Shown: positions 7,038 to 15,605, numbered from the stretch's first letter. The stretch: 39,447 nt of DNA from Castellaniella sp041675725 (GCF_041675725.1 NZ_JBAYTI010000028.1:1-39447); one strand, 5' to 3'. Notes: generated by a model from the sequence alone, not told the origin. Numbers and translations are program-made.

Positions 7038-9197
7038 ATGTTCAATAAAGTCAGTAAATCGTTCCAGTATGGCCAGCACACGGTGGTGCTGGAAACGGGC
7101 GAAATCGCGCGGCAGGCATCAGGTGCCGTGCTTGTTTCTGTAGATGATACCGTGGTGTTGGCCACCGTCGTCGCCGCCCGGACCGCAAAGCCGGGGCAGG
7201 ATTTCTTTCCGCTCACGGTCGACTATGTAGAAAAGACCTATGCGGCCGGCAAGATTCCCGGCGGGTTTTTCAAGCGCGAGGGCAAGCCTTCCGAAAAAGA
7301 AACGCTGACTGCCCGGCTGATCGACCGACCCCTGCGGCCGCTGTTCCCAGACGGTTTCTACAACGACGTGCAAGTCATCATCCACACCTTGTCGGTGAAT
7401 CCCGAAGTCGAGCCCGACATCCCGGCCCTGCTGGGGGCGTCCGCTGCGCTGGCAATTTCGGGTATCCCCTTCAATGGGCCGGTGGGGGCGGCGCGGGTGG
7501 GCTATGTCGATGGCCAGTATGTGCTCAATCCCGACGTCTCCCTGCTGCGGGGTCAGTCCAGCCTGGATCTGGTGGTGGCCGGCACCGAGGCGGCCGTGCT
7601 CATGGTCGAATCCGAGGCCCAGCAACTGCCCGAAGACGTCATGCTCGGCGCCGTGGTGTTTGGCCAGGAGCAAATGCAGGTCGCCATCAACGCCATCCAT
7701 GAGCTGGTGGCCGAGGCAGGCAAGCCCGAGTGGGACTGGGCGCCGCCGGCTCGCAACGAAGTACTGGCCACGGCGGTGCGCGCAGCGGCCTTCGACCCGC
7801 TGAAGGCGGTCTACCAGGTGCGCGACAAGCAGGAACGGACGACGCGGTTGCGCCAGGTCGCCACAGAGGTCAAGGCCAAACTGGCCGAGCACGCCGCGGC
7901 GCGGGGCGCCGAGGCGCCCGACGGGGTCGAGGTGGACAACTTGTTGTTTGCCCTCGAGTCCGAAATCGTGCGCGGCCAGATCCTGAACGGCGAGCCCCGG
8001 ATCGACGGGCGTGATACCCGTACCGTACGGCCCATCAGCATCCGCCTGGGGGTATTGCCGCGCGCCCACGGCTCTGCGCTTTTTACCCGCGGCGAGACGC
8101 AAGCCTTGGTGGTGACCACCCTGGGGACCAAGCAAGACGAACAGATCATCGATTCCGTCATGGGCGAGTATCGTGATCGTTTCATGCTGCATTACAACAT
8201 GCCGCCGTTCGCAACGGGCGAAACCGGCCGCTTCGGGGCGCCCAAGCGCCGTGAAATCGGTCATGGCCGGCTGGCCAAGCGGGCACTGAGCCCGCTGCTG
8301 CCCAGCGCCGAAGAATTCCAGTACACCCTGCGTGTGGTGTCCGAAATCACAGAGTCCAATGGGTCGTCCTCCATGGCGTCGGTCTGCGGCGGGTCGCTGT
8401 CCATGATGGATGCCGGGGTGCCCATCAAAGATCACGTCGCCGGGGTGGCCATGGGTCTGATCAAGGATGGCGGGAAGTTCGCGGTGCTGACCGATATCCT
8501 GGGCGATGAGGATCACCTGGGCGACATGGATTTCAAGGTCACCGGTACCGTGACGGGTGTCACCGCCCTGCAGATGGACATCAAAATCCAGGGGATCACC
8601 AAGGAAATCATGCAAGTGGCGCTGGCGCAGGCCCGTGAAGGCCGCCTGCATATTCTGGGCAAGATGCGTGAAGCCATCGACGGCTCGCGCCAGGAGCTGT
8701 CCACGTTCGCACCGCGCATGCTGAGCATCAAGATCAACCCCGAGAAGATCCGCGACGTCATCGGCAAGGGGGGCGCCACGATCCGTGCCCTGACCGAAGA
8801 AACCGGATGCCAGATCGATATCAGCGACGATGGCAGCATCACCATTGCCAGTGCAGACCTCGACAAGGCCCACGAGGCCGAGCGCCGCATCAAGGAACTG
8901 ACCGCCGACGTCGAAGTTGGGCAGGAATACGAAGGCAGTGTCCAGCGTCTGCTCGATTTTGGCGCGATCGTGCAAGTGTTGCCCGGCCGCGATGGGCTGT
9001 TGCACATTTCCGAGATCGCCAATTACCGCATCGCCGACATCAACGACGTCCTGAAGGTCGGGCAGACCGTGCGCGTCAAGATCATCGAGGCCGATGATCG
9101 GGGGCGCCTGCGGCTTTCGGTCAAGGCGATCGGCGGGATCGAGGCCCAGGGGGGGCCAACCGGGCCAGGCGAAAAGTCCCAGAACGGCGCCGACTGA
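7038..9197 (+). CDS. pnp: Polyribonucleotide nucleotidyltransferase (PNPase)
   Basis: The 719-residue product is PNPase, a phosphorolytic 3'-5' exoribonuclease and component of the RNA degradosome. Two RNase PH-like domains span roughly residues 1-225 and 320-545. The second contains the conserved FMLHYNMPPFATGE and GRRE-like stretches and the GSSSMASVCGGSLSMMDAGVP active-site region. A KH domain follows, with the IGKGG loop near residue 570. A C-terminal S1 domain covers about 628-700 (YEGSVQRLLDFGAIVQVLPG, GLLHISEIA). The length is normal for proteobacterial PNPase. An AGGA ribosome site precedes the ATG. A strong hairpin in the rpsO-pnp spacer may mediate post-transcriptional control. Confidence 0.99.
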   Translation: MFNKVSKSFQYGQHTVVLETGEIARQASGAVLVSVDDTVVLATVVAARTAKPGQDFFPLTVDYVEKTYAAGKIPGGFFKREGKPSEKETLTARLIDRPLRPLFPDGFYNDVQVIIHTLSVNPEVEPDIPALLGASAALAISGIPFNGPVGAARVGYVDGQYVLNPDVSLLRGQSSLDLVVAGTEAAVLMVESEAQQLPEDVMLGAVVFGQEQMQVAINAIHELVAEAGKPEWDWAPPARNEVLATAVRAAAFDPLKAVYQVRDKQERTTRLRQVATEVKAKLAEHAAARGAEAPDGVEVDNLLFALESEIVRGQILNGEPRIDGRDTRTVRPISIRLGVLPRAHGSALFTRGETQALVVTTLGTKQDEQIIDSVMGEYRDRFMLHYNMPPFATGETGRFGAPKRREIGHGRLAKRALSPLLPSAEEFQYTLRVVSEITESNGSSSMASVCGGSLSMMDAGVPIKDHVAGVAMGLIKDGGKFAVLTDILGDEDHLGDMDFKVTGTVTGVTALQMDIKIQGITKEIMQVALAQAREGRLHILGKMREAIDGSRQELSTFAPRMLSIKINPEKIRDVIGKGGATIRALTEETGCQIDISDDGSITIASADLDKAHEAERRIKELTADVEVGQEYEGSVQRLLDFGAIVQVLPGRDGLLHISEIANYRIADINDVLKVGQTVRVKIIEADDRGRLRLSVKAIGGIEAQGGPTGPGEKSQNGAD

Positions 9198-9256
9198 TCA
9201 CCTGCTTTGGCATGATCGGCCAGTGCCTGGGCAGATGCCCAGGCGGCTGGCCTGTG

Positions 9257-9299
9257 AAGGCCCCCCATGTCACCGGGATTCCGCGGCATGGGGGGCCTT
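9257..9299 (+). terminator. Terminator-like hairpin after pnp
   Basis: AAGGCCCCCCATG (9257-9269) and CATGGGGGGCCTT (9287-9299) are perfect complements, giving a 13-bp stem around a 17-base loop. The 3' arm ends CCTTCTG, so the T-tract is very short. It lies 60 bases after the pnp stop codon and before the DeoR-type regulator, marking the end of the rpsO-pnp unit. Confidence 0.65.
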
Positions 9300-9350
9300 C
9301 TGCAACAGGGGCGTAGGGCGTGGCGTAAAAACTTTATATACTACTGGGTC

Positions 9351-10151
9351 ATGAACCAAATCATGAAAATGCCTGCTGTCGATCTGCCGTTGTCGTCGCG
9401 GCATATCGAGATCGTCCGCCGCGCAAAGCAGTCGGGTTTCGTGACCATCGAGGATCTGGCTGAACACCTCGACGTCACCAGCCAGACGGTGCGCCGGGAC
9501 ATCAATTATTTGTGCCAGCAGGGGCTCCTGACACGGTTTCATGGCGGTGCCGCCTATCGCTCCAGCATCGTCAATGTGCCATACGAGACGCGCCGGGACT
9601 CCTTCTCTCGCGAGAAGATGCTGATTGCACGGGCGGTCGCAGCAGAGATCAACGACGAGACCTCGGTATTCATCGACATTGGCACGACGGCCGAGGCCGT
9701 CGCCACGTTGCTGGCCAAGAAGCGCAACATGCGCGTGGTCACCAACAATCTCAATGTGGTGGACATCATGCGGGGCAGCGAAGGGGTCGAGATCACCGTG
9801 TGTGGTGGCGCCGTACGTCTGTCCGATAAGGCGCTTTCCGGAAACATCACGGCAGACTTCATTCGCCAGTTCAATCTGGATTATTCAATCCTGGGTGTGG
9901 TCGCGATCTCCAGGTCCGGGGACATCCTGGACTTTGCCCTCGAAGATGCACCGGTCACCCAGGCCATCCTCAATTGTGCGCGCAATGCCTATATCGTTGC
10001 GGATCACAGCAAGTTCGGACGCAGCGCGATGGTGAAGGTCGCCCATGCGTCTCAGGCCACGGCTGTCATCACCGACAGGCTCCCGGTCGATGGAGACTGG
10101 CGAAAAAGCCTGTCCGACAGCGAGACTCGTGTCATCGTCGCTACCGCCTGA
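9351..10151 (+). CDS. DeoR/GlpR-family transcriptional regulator
   Basis: This 266-residue repressor has an N-terminal winged helix with the DeoR helix-turn-helix (VTIEDLAEHLDVTSQTVRRDI, about residues 31-51) and the wing GLLTRFHGGA. A DeoR-C sugar-phosphate sensor domain follows, with SVFIDIGTTAEAVATLLA, VVTNNLNV, CGGAVRLSDKALSGN and ADHSKFGRSA. DeoR regulators usually respond to a phosphorylated intermediate. That suits the downstream FGGY kinase and aldolase, whose operon carries a GlpR-like operator. The in-frame ATG at 9267 lies within the pnp hairpin, so 9351 was chosen; ATGs at 9363 and 9369 are also possible and none has a clear ribosome site. A TATACT hexamer at 9337-9342 could start transcription almost at 9351. 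Confidence 0.92.
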   Translation: MNQIMKMPAVDLPLSSRHIEIVRRAKQSGFVTIEDLAEHLDVTSQTVRRDINYLCQQGLLTRFHGGAAYRSSIVNVPYETRRDSFSREKMLIARAVAAEINDETSVFIDIGTTAEAVATLLAKKRNMRVVTNNLNVVDIMRGSEGVEITVCGGAVRLSDKALSGNITADFIRQFNLDYSILGVVAISRSGDILDFALEDAPVTQAILNCARNAYIVADHSKFGRSAMVKVAHASQATAVITDRLPVDGDWRKSLSDSETRVIVATA

Positions 10152-10216
10152 TCATTCTGGTGTCAATCCGAAGTAGTACGATGTTGCTCCACTTCGTTTG
10201 TTCATTTACAGTCACA

Positions 10217-10236
10217 AATGTTCGTTATCGAAAAAA
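10217..10236 (+). promoter_or_regulatory. GlpR/DeoR-type operator upstream of the aldolase-kinase operon
   Basis: AATGTTCGTTATCGAAAAAA has the palindromic core TTCG-T-TA-T-CGAA. It agrees with the enteric GlpR consensus (WATGTTCGWTAWCGAACATW, as I recall it) at 18 of 20 positions. A second TGTTC half-site lies exactly 20 bases upstream (10199-10203). The region is AT-rich and sits between the DeoR gene and its likely target operon. The match was made by eye; binding by this regulator is inference. Confidence 0.6.
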
Positions 10237-10308
10237 ATTGGCGTTGATTGTCAGTTAATGATCATAAAGACAATTATTTGACCAGCGCGCTTATCAAAAG
10301 GTGACATC

Positions 10309-11085
10309 ATGAAGTGGGTGCGCACGCAAGCCTTGTCGGGCAGGCTGTTTGGTGGGGCATGGCTTAGCCTGGGGTCGGCCATCACTGCTGAAATCGCTGG
10401 CCGCGCAGGGTATGACTGGTTGCTGATCGATATGGAGCACGGCTGCGGCGATTATGGTGATCTGATGCGCCAGATGCAGGCGCTCAGTGCATCGAGCAGT
10501 GGGGTCATCGTGCGCGTCCCGAAAGCCGACCCCAGCGTGTTCAAGCGAGTCCTCGACATGGGCCCGGCAGGGCTGATGGTCCCGAACGTCTCCTCGGCGG
10601 ACATGGCGGGCGAGGTGGTGCGCATGGCGCGCATCCGGCCTGGCGGGGACCGCGGTGTGGCACAGACCACACGGGCCAGCGGCTATGGGGCCGAGTATGA
10701 AGACTACATAGCCAGCGTCAATGGCGGCCTGCTTATCGTCACCCAGATCGAGTCGCGGCGGGCGGTCGACGAAATCGATGCCATTGCGGCCATAGACGGT
10801 GTCGATGTCCTTTTCGTGGGGCCGCTCGATCTGAGCATCGATCTCGGGGTGACACATGACAGCCCCGAGTATGCGGATGCCGTTCAGCGGGTCGCCCGGG
10901 CTGCCCGGCGGCATGGCAAGGTGGCTGGGGTACTGGTGCGCAATGAGCAGCAGGCGCACACCTATATCCAGCAGGGCTATTCATTCATCGCCATGGGTTC
11001 CGATCGCGGGCAAGTCATCAAGGGCATGCAGGAGAATGCCATGCTTTTTTCCAATTTGCGGGACTCGGTCCGTGAGGCCGGTTGA
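10309..11085 (+). CDS. HpcH/HpaI-type class II aldolase
   Basis: This 258-residue TIM-barrel aldolase should need a divalent metal and act on pyruvate-type 2-oxo acids. Residues matching HpaI are visible: H44 in DMEHG, R69 in VRVPK, the metal ligands E148 in TQIES and D174 in GPLDLS. These positions sit one residue before the HpaI numbering I recall (H45, R70, E149, D175). Family members cleave 4-hydroxy-2-oxo acids such as 2-keto-3-deoxy sugar acids to pyruvate plus an aldehyde. It is the first gene after the GlpR-like operator and overlaps the kinase reading frame region downstream. It probably cleaves the product of the kinase branch, but the exact substrate cannot be deduced. Confidence 0.9.
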   Translation: MKWVRTQALSGRLFGGAWLSLGSAITAEIAGRAGYDWLLIDMEHGCGDYGDLMRQMQALSASSSGVIVRVPKADPSVFKRVLDMGPAGLMVPNVSSADMAGEVVRMARIRPGGDRGVAQTTRASGYGAEYEDYIASVNGGLLIVTQIESRRAVDEIDAIAAIDGVDVLFVGPLDLSIDLGVTHDSPEYADAVQRVARAARRHGKVAGVLVRNEQQAHTYIQQGYSFIAMGSDRGQVIKGMQENAMLFSNLRDSVREAG

Positions 11086-11099
11086 CTGGCGGGCTGGAC

Positions 11100-12557
11100 G
11101 TGAATGCGTTGACATTCCTCGCAATCGATCTGGGAACCCAGAGTCTGCGCATCAGTGCCCTGGAAAGCACGGGTCGGCGATCGTGGGCGTGGTCCCGTCC
11201 GGTCGACTCGACCATCCATGGCGATCTGTTCGAGCAGCGCCCCCGGCAATGGGCCGCCTGGCTGGACGAGGGGCTGAGAGAAGCCGGCCGCGCCGGGGTG
11301 CGGCCCGATGCCGTGGCCGTGGCCGCACCGCTGGCTGGTTTTGTCGCCATGGCAGCCGATGGCGAGGCCCTCACGGCTGCCGTTCTGTATCCCGACAAAC
11401 GTAGCGCACCGTACCTGGCGGCGGTAGAGCAGGCGGCCGAGCGGCTCGATGGGTCCAACCCCTATGGCCTGCGTGCCTACGTGCCCGACCCAATCCCGCA
11501 TTACCTGCGCATTCGCGAGTCCGAGCCGGACGTGTATGCGCGCATGGCCCATTTGCTGGATGCCACGGGGTGGTTGAACTGGTTCCTGACTGGCCAATAC
11601 ACGCTCAACGAGTATACGGCGCTGCGCCTCTATGATGAAAGGCTCCGGTCGGTACTGGGGGTGTCGGCGAAGGCTTTCGGGCAGGCGGTGAAGGTGGGGA
11701 CCGTGATCGGGCAACTGCGTGCGGATTCCTGTCGACGCTGGGGCCTGCCTGCGGCGCCAGTGATCGCCGCCACCATCGACAGCAAGACGGCCTACCTGGG
11801 CAGTGGCATCGCGCAGCCGGGTGACGCCCTGGACATCTCCGGTACGGTGACCTCGTTCGGTGTCGTGGCCGGCCGGTGTGTAGTGGACGAGCAGAAAAGG
11901 GTGTATTCGGTGCCCTTCGGGCCCGATCATTATTTGCTCAGAGGGTCGACCGCAACCGCGGGTGGAACCTTGGAATGGGCCCGCAAAGAGCTGTTTGCCG
12001 ATGAGTTCGAGTCTCTGGACACATTGGTGGCGGCAACGGCGGCTCACGAAAATAATCCAATCTTCCTGCCCTATCTGTCCGGCGAGCGCACGCCGCTGTG
12101 GAACCCCTATGCACAAGGCGCCTTGCTGGGCCTGACACTCGACATGAGCAGCAGGGCAAGGATGGCGCGTGCGGTCTACGAAGGCCTGGCCTATTCGCTG
12201 AAGCATATTGTTCACACCATGGATGAGGTCGGGGTCAAGGTCGATCGCGCTGTCGTCTCTGGCGGACTTGCACGAAATGATGTGCTGTGCCAGATCAAGG
12301 CCGACGTGCTCGGCATTCCACTGACGCGACTGACGGACCACGAACTGACGACCATAGGCTTGTGCGTGATTGCGGGCATGGCATTGGGTGTGTGGCCGGA
12401 TCGGGCCAGCGCCTTGCGCACCTATGCGCAGGCCGGCCGGGTCTTCAGGGCCGATGCCGACGCCCATGCCGTGCACCAGCGGCTGTTCGGGCGCTACCTG
12501 CGCTATAGCCGGGCGTTGCGGGATACATTCGTCCCCGTGGGGCTGGAGGGGGCATGA
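11100..12557 (+). CDS. FGGY-family carbohydrate kinase (xylulokinase-like)
   Basis: This kinase of about 485 residues has the two-domain actin-like fold of sugar and polyol kinases. The N-terminal phosphate loop is FLAIDLGTQSLRI, and the C-terminal FGGY signature VSGGLARNDVLCQIKADVLG lies near residues 385-405. The sequence TATAGGTLEWARKELF also fits the family. It would transfer the gamma phosphate of ATP to a sugar, polyol or related compound. The GTG at 11100 puts the phosphate loop at the usual distance from the N-terminus; an in-frame TTG at 11082 overlapping the aldolase stop is an alternative. Its stop overlaps the first permease gene (ATGA). Substrate class beyond 'FGGY substrate' is not determinable here. 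Confidence 0.9.
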   Translation: MNALTFLAIDLGTQSLRISALESTGRRSWAWSRPVDSTIHGDLFEQRPRQWAAWLDEGLREAGRAGVRPDAVAVAAPLAGFVAMAADGEALTAAVLYPDKRSAPYLAAVEQAAERLDGSNPYGLRAYVPDPIPHYLRIRESEPDVYARMAHLLDATGWLNWFLTGQYTLNEYTALRLYDERLRSVLGVSAKAFGQAVKVGTVIGQLRADSCRRWGLPAAPVIAATIDSKTAYLGSGIAQPGDALDISGTVTSFGVVAGRCVVDEQKRVYSVPFGPDHYLLRGSTATAGGTLEWARKELFADEFESLDTLVAATAAHENNPIFLPYLSGERTPLWNPYAQGALLGLTLDMSSRARMARAVYEGLAYSLKHIVHTMDEVGVKVDRAVVSGGLARNDVLCQIKADVLGIPLTRLTDHELTTIGLCVIAGMALGVWPDRASALRTYAQAGRVFRADADAHAVHQRLFGRYLRYSRALRDTFVPVGLEGA

Positions 12558-13237
12558 ACTACACCTTTCAGTTTCGCGAGATCAATCAGAACTGGGATCT
12601 GCTGCTGCAGGGTGTACAGACCACGCTGGAATTGTCGGCGATGGCCATGATCCTGGGTTTGTTGATCGCCATTACCAATGCCGCCTTGCGAATGACGCCG
12701 TACCGGACGGTGCATTTCCTCGTCGCGGCCTATGTCGAGGTGATCCGGAACACGCCGTTGCTCGTGCAGGGGTTCCTGATTTTCTTTGGCTTGCCCTGGC
12801 TGGGGCTGCGCCTGGACTCGGACGTGGCCGCCCTGATCGCCCTCACTGTGAACGTTGGCGCGTATACGACGGAAATCGTCCGGGCCGGGTTGGAATCGGT
12901 GTCGAAAGGGCAGATCGAGGCGGGGCAGGCCCTTGGGCTGACGCGCTGGCAGATCTTCCTGAAGGTCGAATTGTTCCAGGCCATCAGTGCCGTGTTCCCA
13001 GCCATCAGCAGCCAGTTCATCCTGCTGTTGTTGGCCTCGTCACTGATGTCGACCATCGGTGCCACCGAACTGACCGGTGCGGCCAACGATATCCAGTCTC
13101 GTACCTTCAGGAGCTTTGAAGTCTACATTGTCGCTACCGTGCTCTATTTCATCATGGCCATCGCCTTTTCCGGCTTGTTCTTCATCATCGAGAAAACAGT
13201 CTTCCAGGCCAGAAACTTGTCGAGAGGTCGTTCCTGA
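12554..13237 (+). CDS. Polar amino acid-type ABC transporter permease (HisM/GlnP family), first subunit
   Basis: This 227-residue membrane protein has about five hydrophobic helices. It shows the family motif VIRNTPLLVQ (63-72) and the cytoplasmic EAA loop EAGQALGLTRWQ (122-133) that docks to the ATPase. The length is typical of PAAT permeases. It starts inside the kinase stop codon and its own stop overlaps the next permease start (TGATG), so the three genes are translationally coupled. PAAT systems import amino acids but also opines and sugar-amino acid conjugates; the kinase and aldolase partners favour a carbohydrate-containing ligand. Confidence 0.93.
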   Translation: MNYTFQFREINQNWDLLLQGVQTTLELSAMAMILGLLIAITNAALRMTPYRTVHFLVAAYVEVIRNTPLLVQGFLIFFGLPWLGLRLDSDVAALIALTVNVGAYTTEIVRAGLESVSKGQIEAGQALGLTRWQIFLKVELFQAISAVFPAISSQFILLLLASSLMSTIGATELTGAANDIQSRTFRSFEVYIVATVLYFIMAIAFSGLFFIIEKTVFQARNLSRGRS

Positions 13238-13881
13238 TGCGCGGATTCGAGTGGCTCGATATTGCTTCACTGGTCCTTGCGCTGCGCTGGACAGTGTGGC
13301 TGTCCCTGTTGGGTGCCGTGGGCGGCGGGACGATTGGCCTGGTGATTGCATTGGGCCGCACTGCCAAGGGTCGCTTCCCCAGAATACTCAGTGCGATTTA
13401 CATACGGATCTTCCAGAGCACACCGTTGCTCATGCAACTGTTCCTGGTGTATTTCGGGATCAGCATTCTCGGGGTGTCGGTGGACCCGCTGCTGGCAGCC
13501 ACGCTCGCGCTGTCGTTGAACGCGGGCGCATTTTTGGGGGAAATCTGGCGTGGCTGCATCGAGTCGGTACCGCATGGCCAGGATGAAGCTGCACAAGCCC
13601 TGGGCTTGCGATCCTGGCAGCGCGCGGTCTTGGTGGTCCTGCCCCAGGCCGTCAAGATTGCGGTCGCGCCGACGGTCGTCTACCTGGTCCAGCTGATCAA
13701 GAACACCTCGCTGGCATCCATCATTGGTTTCGTCGAGTTGACCCGGACCGGACAGATCATCAATAACGCCACTTTTCAACCGTTTTTGGTGTTTTCCCTG
13801 GTGGCTGCCCTGTACTTCGTCGTTTGTTGGCCGATTTCCTGGTATAGCCGTCGGCTTGAAGTGAGATTGGCCAATAAGTAA
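13237..13881 (+). CDS. Polar amino acid-type ABC transporter permease, second subunit
   Basis: This 214-residue paralogue of the preceding permease carries the same motifs: IRIFQSTPLLMQ and the EAA loop DEAAQALGLRSWQ (116-128). There are about five hydrophobic helices. The two permeases would form the heterodimeric channel. The ATG overlaps the previous stop by one base. After the stop comes a spacer of 104 bases with a strong hairpin before the binding protein gene. Confidence 0.93.
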   Translation: MRGFEWLDIASLVLALRWTVWLSLLGAVGGGTIGLVIALGRTAKGRFPRILSAIYIRIFQSTPLLMQLFLVYFGISILGVSVDPLLAATLALSLNAGAFLGEIWRGCIESVPHGQDEAAQALGLRSWQRAVLVVLPQAVKIAVAPTVVYLVQLIKNTSLASIIGFVELTRTGQIINNATFQPFLVFSLVAALYFVVCWPISWYSRRLEVRLANK

Positions 13882-13887
13882 GGCCAT

Positions 13888-13918
13888 GCCGCCACCCATC
13901 GGATGGATGGGCGGCGGT
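13888..13918 (+). other. Intergenic hairpin before the binding protein gene
   Basis: Positions 13888-13900 pair with 13906-13918: a 13-position stem with one A-C mismatch and one G-T pair around the 5-base loop GGATG. No T-run follows, and the operon continues 70 bases later with a strong ribosome site. It most likely protects RNA ends so that the binding protein is made at a different level from the permeases. Confidence 0.5.
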
Positions 13919-13985
13919 TCGTGGACCCGGAGGCTTGATGGATTCAAGGACAAGCAGACGGGATTCAAATCTGGAGGAGAGAGAA

Positions 13986-14786
13986 ATGAACTTTCAAACC
14001 ATTCGAAAGGCCGTCACGGGCATTGCCCTCGTTCTGGGCATGACCCTGGTGGCACAGGCACAGGCCGAGGTCACCGTCAACGATATCGTCAACCGAGGCA
14101 AGCTCAGGGCGGGAATGCTGGTCGATCTGCCACCTTTTGGGGTCACGACGGCCGACGGGAAATATGAGGGCCTGGATGCGGACGTTGCGAAACTGATGGC
14201 GGACTACCTGGGTGTCGAACTCGAGATCGTCCCAGTGACCGGACCCAATCGGATCCCCTACCTGCTCACGAACAAAGTGGACGTGTTGACGGCGACGTTC
14301 GGCATCACGGCTGAACGGGCCAAGCAGGTGATGTTCTCCATTCCGTACAGCCAGCTCGAAATGATCGTGATGGGTCCCAAGAGCCTGAAGATGAGCTCGT
14401 ACGAGGAAACAGCCGGGCACACGATTGCGACGCCGCGAGCCAGTACGTCCGATATCCCCCTGACCCAGCATGCGCCCAAGACGGCCAAGATCCTGCGACT
14501 GGATGACGATGCCACGGCAGCACAGGCGCTGTTGTCAGGGCAGGCTGATGCCTTGGGTACCAACCAGCTGATCCTGCAGCAGCTGGCCAAGGAAAACCCG
14601 AAAATGGAGCTGGAAAAAAAGTTCACCCTTGCCAGGCAGTTTCAGGGCGTGACCTTACGGCTGGATGATTACAATCTGTTGCAATGGACCAATACATTCA
14701 TTTATGTGATCAAGAACAACGGCGAGCTGGATGCCGTGACCCAGAAATGGCTGGGTACGCCGCTGCCTGATCTGCCCACGTTCTGA
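13986..14786 (+). CDS. Polar amino acid-type ABC transporter substrate-binding protein (SBP_bac_3 family)
   Basis: This 266-residue periplasmic protein has a signal peptide (basic N-terminus, GIALVLGMTLVAQAQA, likely cleavage after A27) and the SBP_bac_3 pattern: RGKLRAGMLVDLPPFGVTT, GKYEGLDADVAKLMADYLGV, then VDVLTATFGITAERAKQVMFSIPY. The ATG at 13986 is preceded by GGAGGAGA at 13973-13980, an excellent ribosome site; an upstream in-frame ATG at 13935 would put a charged tail before the signal peptide. Hairpins flank the gene on both sides, consistent with separate control of its abundance. The ligand is unknown; the neighbouring kinase and aldolase argue against a plain amino acid. Confidence 0.93.
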   Translation: MNFQTIRKAVTGIALVLGMTLVAQAQAEVTVNDIVNRGKLRAGMLVDLPPFGVTTADGKYEGLDADVAKLMADYLGVELEIVPVTGPNRIPYLLTNKVDVLTATFGITAERAKQVMFSIPYSQLEMIVMGPKSLKMSSYEETAGHTIATPRASTSDIPLTQHAPKTAKILRLDDDATAAQALLSGQADALGTNQLILQQLAKENPKMELEKKFTLARQFQGVTLRLDDYNLLQWTNTFIYVIKNNGELDAVTQKWLGTPLPDLPTF

Positions 14787-14828
14787 TCGGGAACGGGTTG
14801 CGGATCCCGTCTGTCATTTTTCATGGGA

Positions 14829-14855
14829 GGGTCGCAGCGTGAATGCCTGCGACCC
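14829..14855 (+). other. Hairpin between the binding protein and ATPase genes
   Basis: GGGTCGCAG (14829-14837) and CTGCGACCC (14847-14855) form a perfect 9-bp stem around a 9-base loop. It lies after a short CGGGA/TCCCG stem that is followed by a T-rich stretch near 14813-14821. The structures could act as 3' stabilisers or a partial terminator for the binding protein message. Confidence 0.45.
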
Positions 14856-14879
14856 CTCTCGTGCTGGGGGAAGAGCCTC

Positions 14880-15605
14880 ATGATCGAGATCATTGGCCTG
14901 AACAAGTGGTTCGGAAGCTATCAGGCGTTGAAGGACATTCATCTTCAAGTGGCGGCAGGGGAACGGATCGTGATCTGCGGTCCGTCCGGTTCAGGCAAAT
15001 CGACCTTGATTCGCTGCATAAACCGGCTCGAGACCTGGAAGGAAGGCAAGGTCGTGGTCGATGGCGTCGTCCTCACCGATGATCGGCGCGTCATCGATGG
15101 GGTGCGCAAGGACGTCGGCATGGTGTTCCAGCATTTCAACCTGTTTGCGCACCTGACCATTCTCCAGAACTGTATGCTGGCGCCGATGTGGGTCAAGAAG
15201 GTCTCGCGTCGGGAGGCGCACGACCTGGCCATGCATTATCTGGACAAGGTGCGCATCCCCGAGCAGGCGGCGAAATACCCCAGCCAGCTGTCGGGTGGCC
15301 AGCAGCAGCGCGTGGCCATTGCGCGGGCACTGTGCATGCAGCCGCGTGTCATGCTGTTCGATGAACCCACGTCGGCGCTCGATCCGGAAATGGTGAAAGA
15401 GGTGCTGGACACCATGGTCGGCCTGGCCATGGAGGGCATGACCATGTTGTGTGTTACGCATGAGATGGGCTTCGCAAGGCAGGTGGCGGATCGCGTGATC
15501 TTCATGGACAAGGGTGAAATCATAGAAATGGATGAACCGGGTCGCTTTTTCTCGGCGCCCGAGCATGACCGTACGCGAGAATTCCTGGGCAAGATTCTCC
15601 ACTGA
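14880..15605 (+). CDS. Polar amino acid-type ABC transporter ATP-binding protein (GlnQ/HisP family)
   Basis: This 241-residue ATPase has Walker A GPSGSGKST (34-42), a Q-loop in VFQHFNLF, signature LSGGQQQ (137-143), Walker B VMLFDEP (157-163) with the TSALDPE D-loop, and the switch histidine in VTHEMGFA. The motifs are those of GlnQ/HisP. The ATG at 14880 has GGGGGAAG upstream; an earlier in-frame ATG at 14823 would read through the hairpin and was rejected. It is the last gene of the kinase-aldolase-transporter operon. Confidence 0.94.
   Translation: MIEIIGLNKWFGSYQALKDIHLQVAAGERIVICGPSGSGKSTLIRCINRLETWKEGKVVVDGVVLTDDRRVIDGVRKDVGMVFQHFNLFAHLTILQNCMLAPMWVKKVSRREAHDLAMHYLDKVRIPEQAAKYPSQLSGGQQQRVAIARALCMQPRVMLFDEPTSALDPEMVKEVLDTMVGLAMEGMTMLCVTHEMGFARQVADRVIFMDKGEIIEMDEPGRFFSAPEHDRTREFLGKILH

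Noticed and set aside
7119..9005. 628-codon open frame on the minus strand opposite pnp
   Set aside because: It is fully antisense to the unmistakable PNPase gene, has no recognisable domain, and its composition (rich in His, Gln, Gly, Asp) is typical of GC-rich shadow frames.
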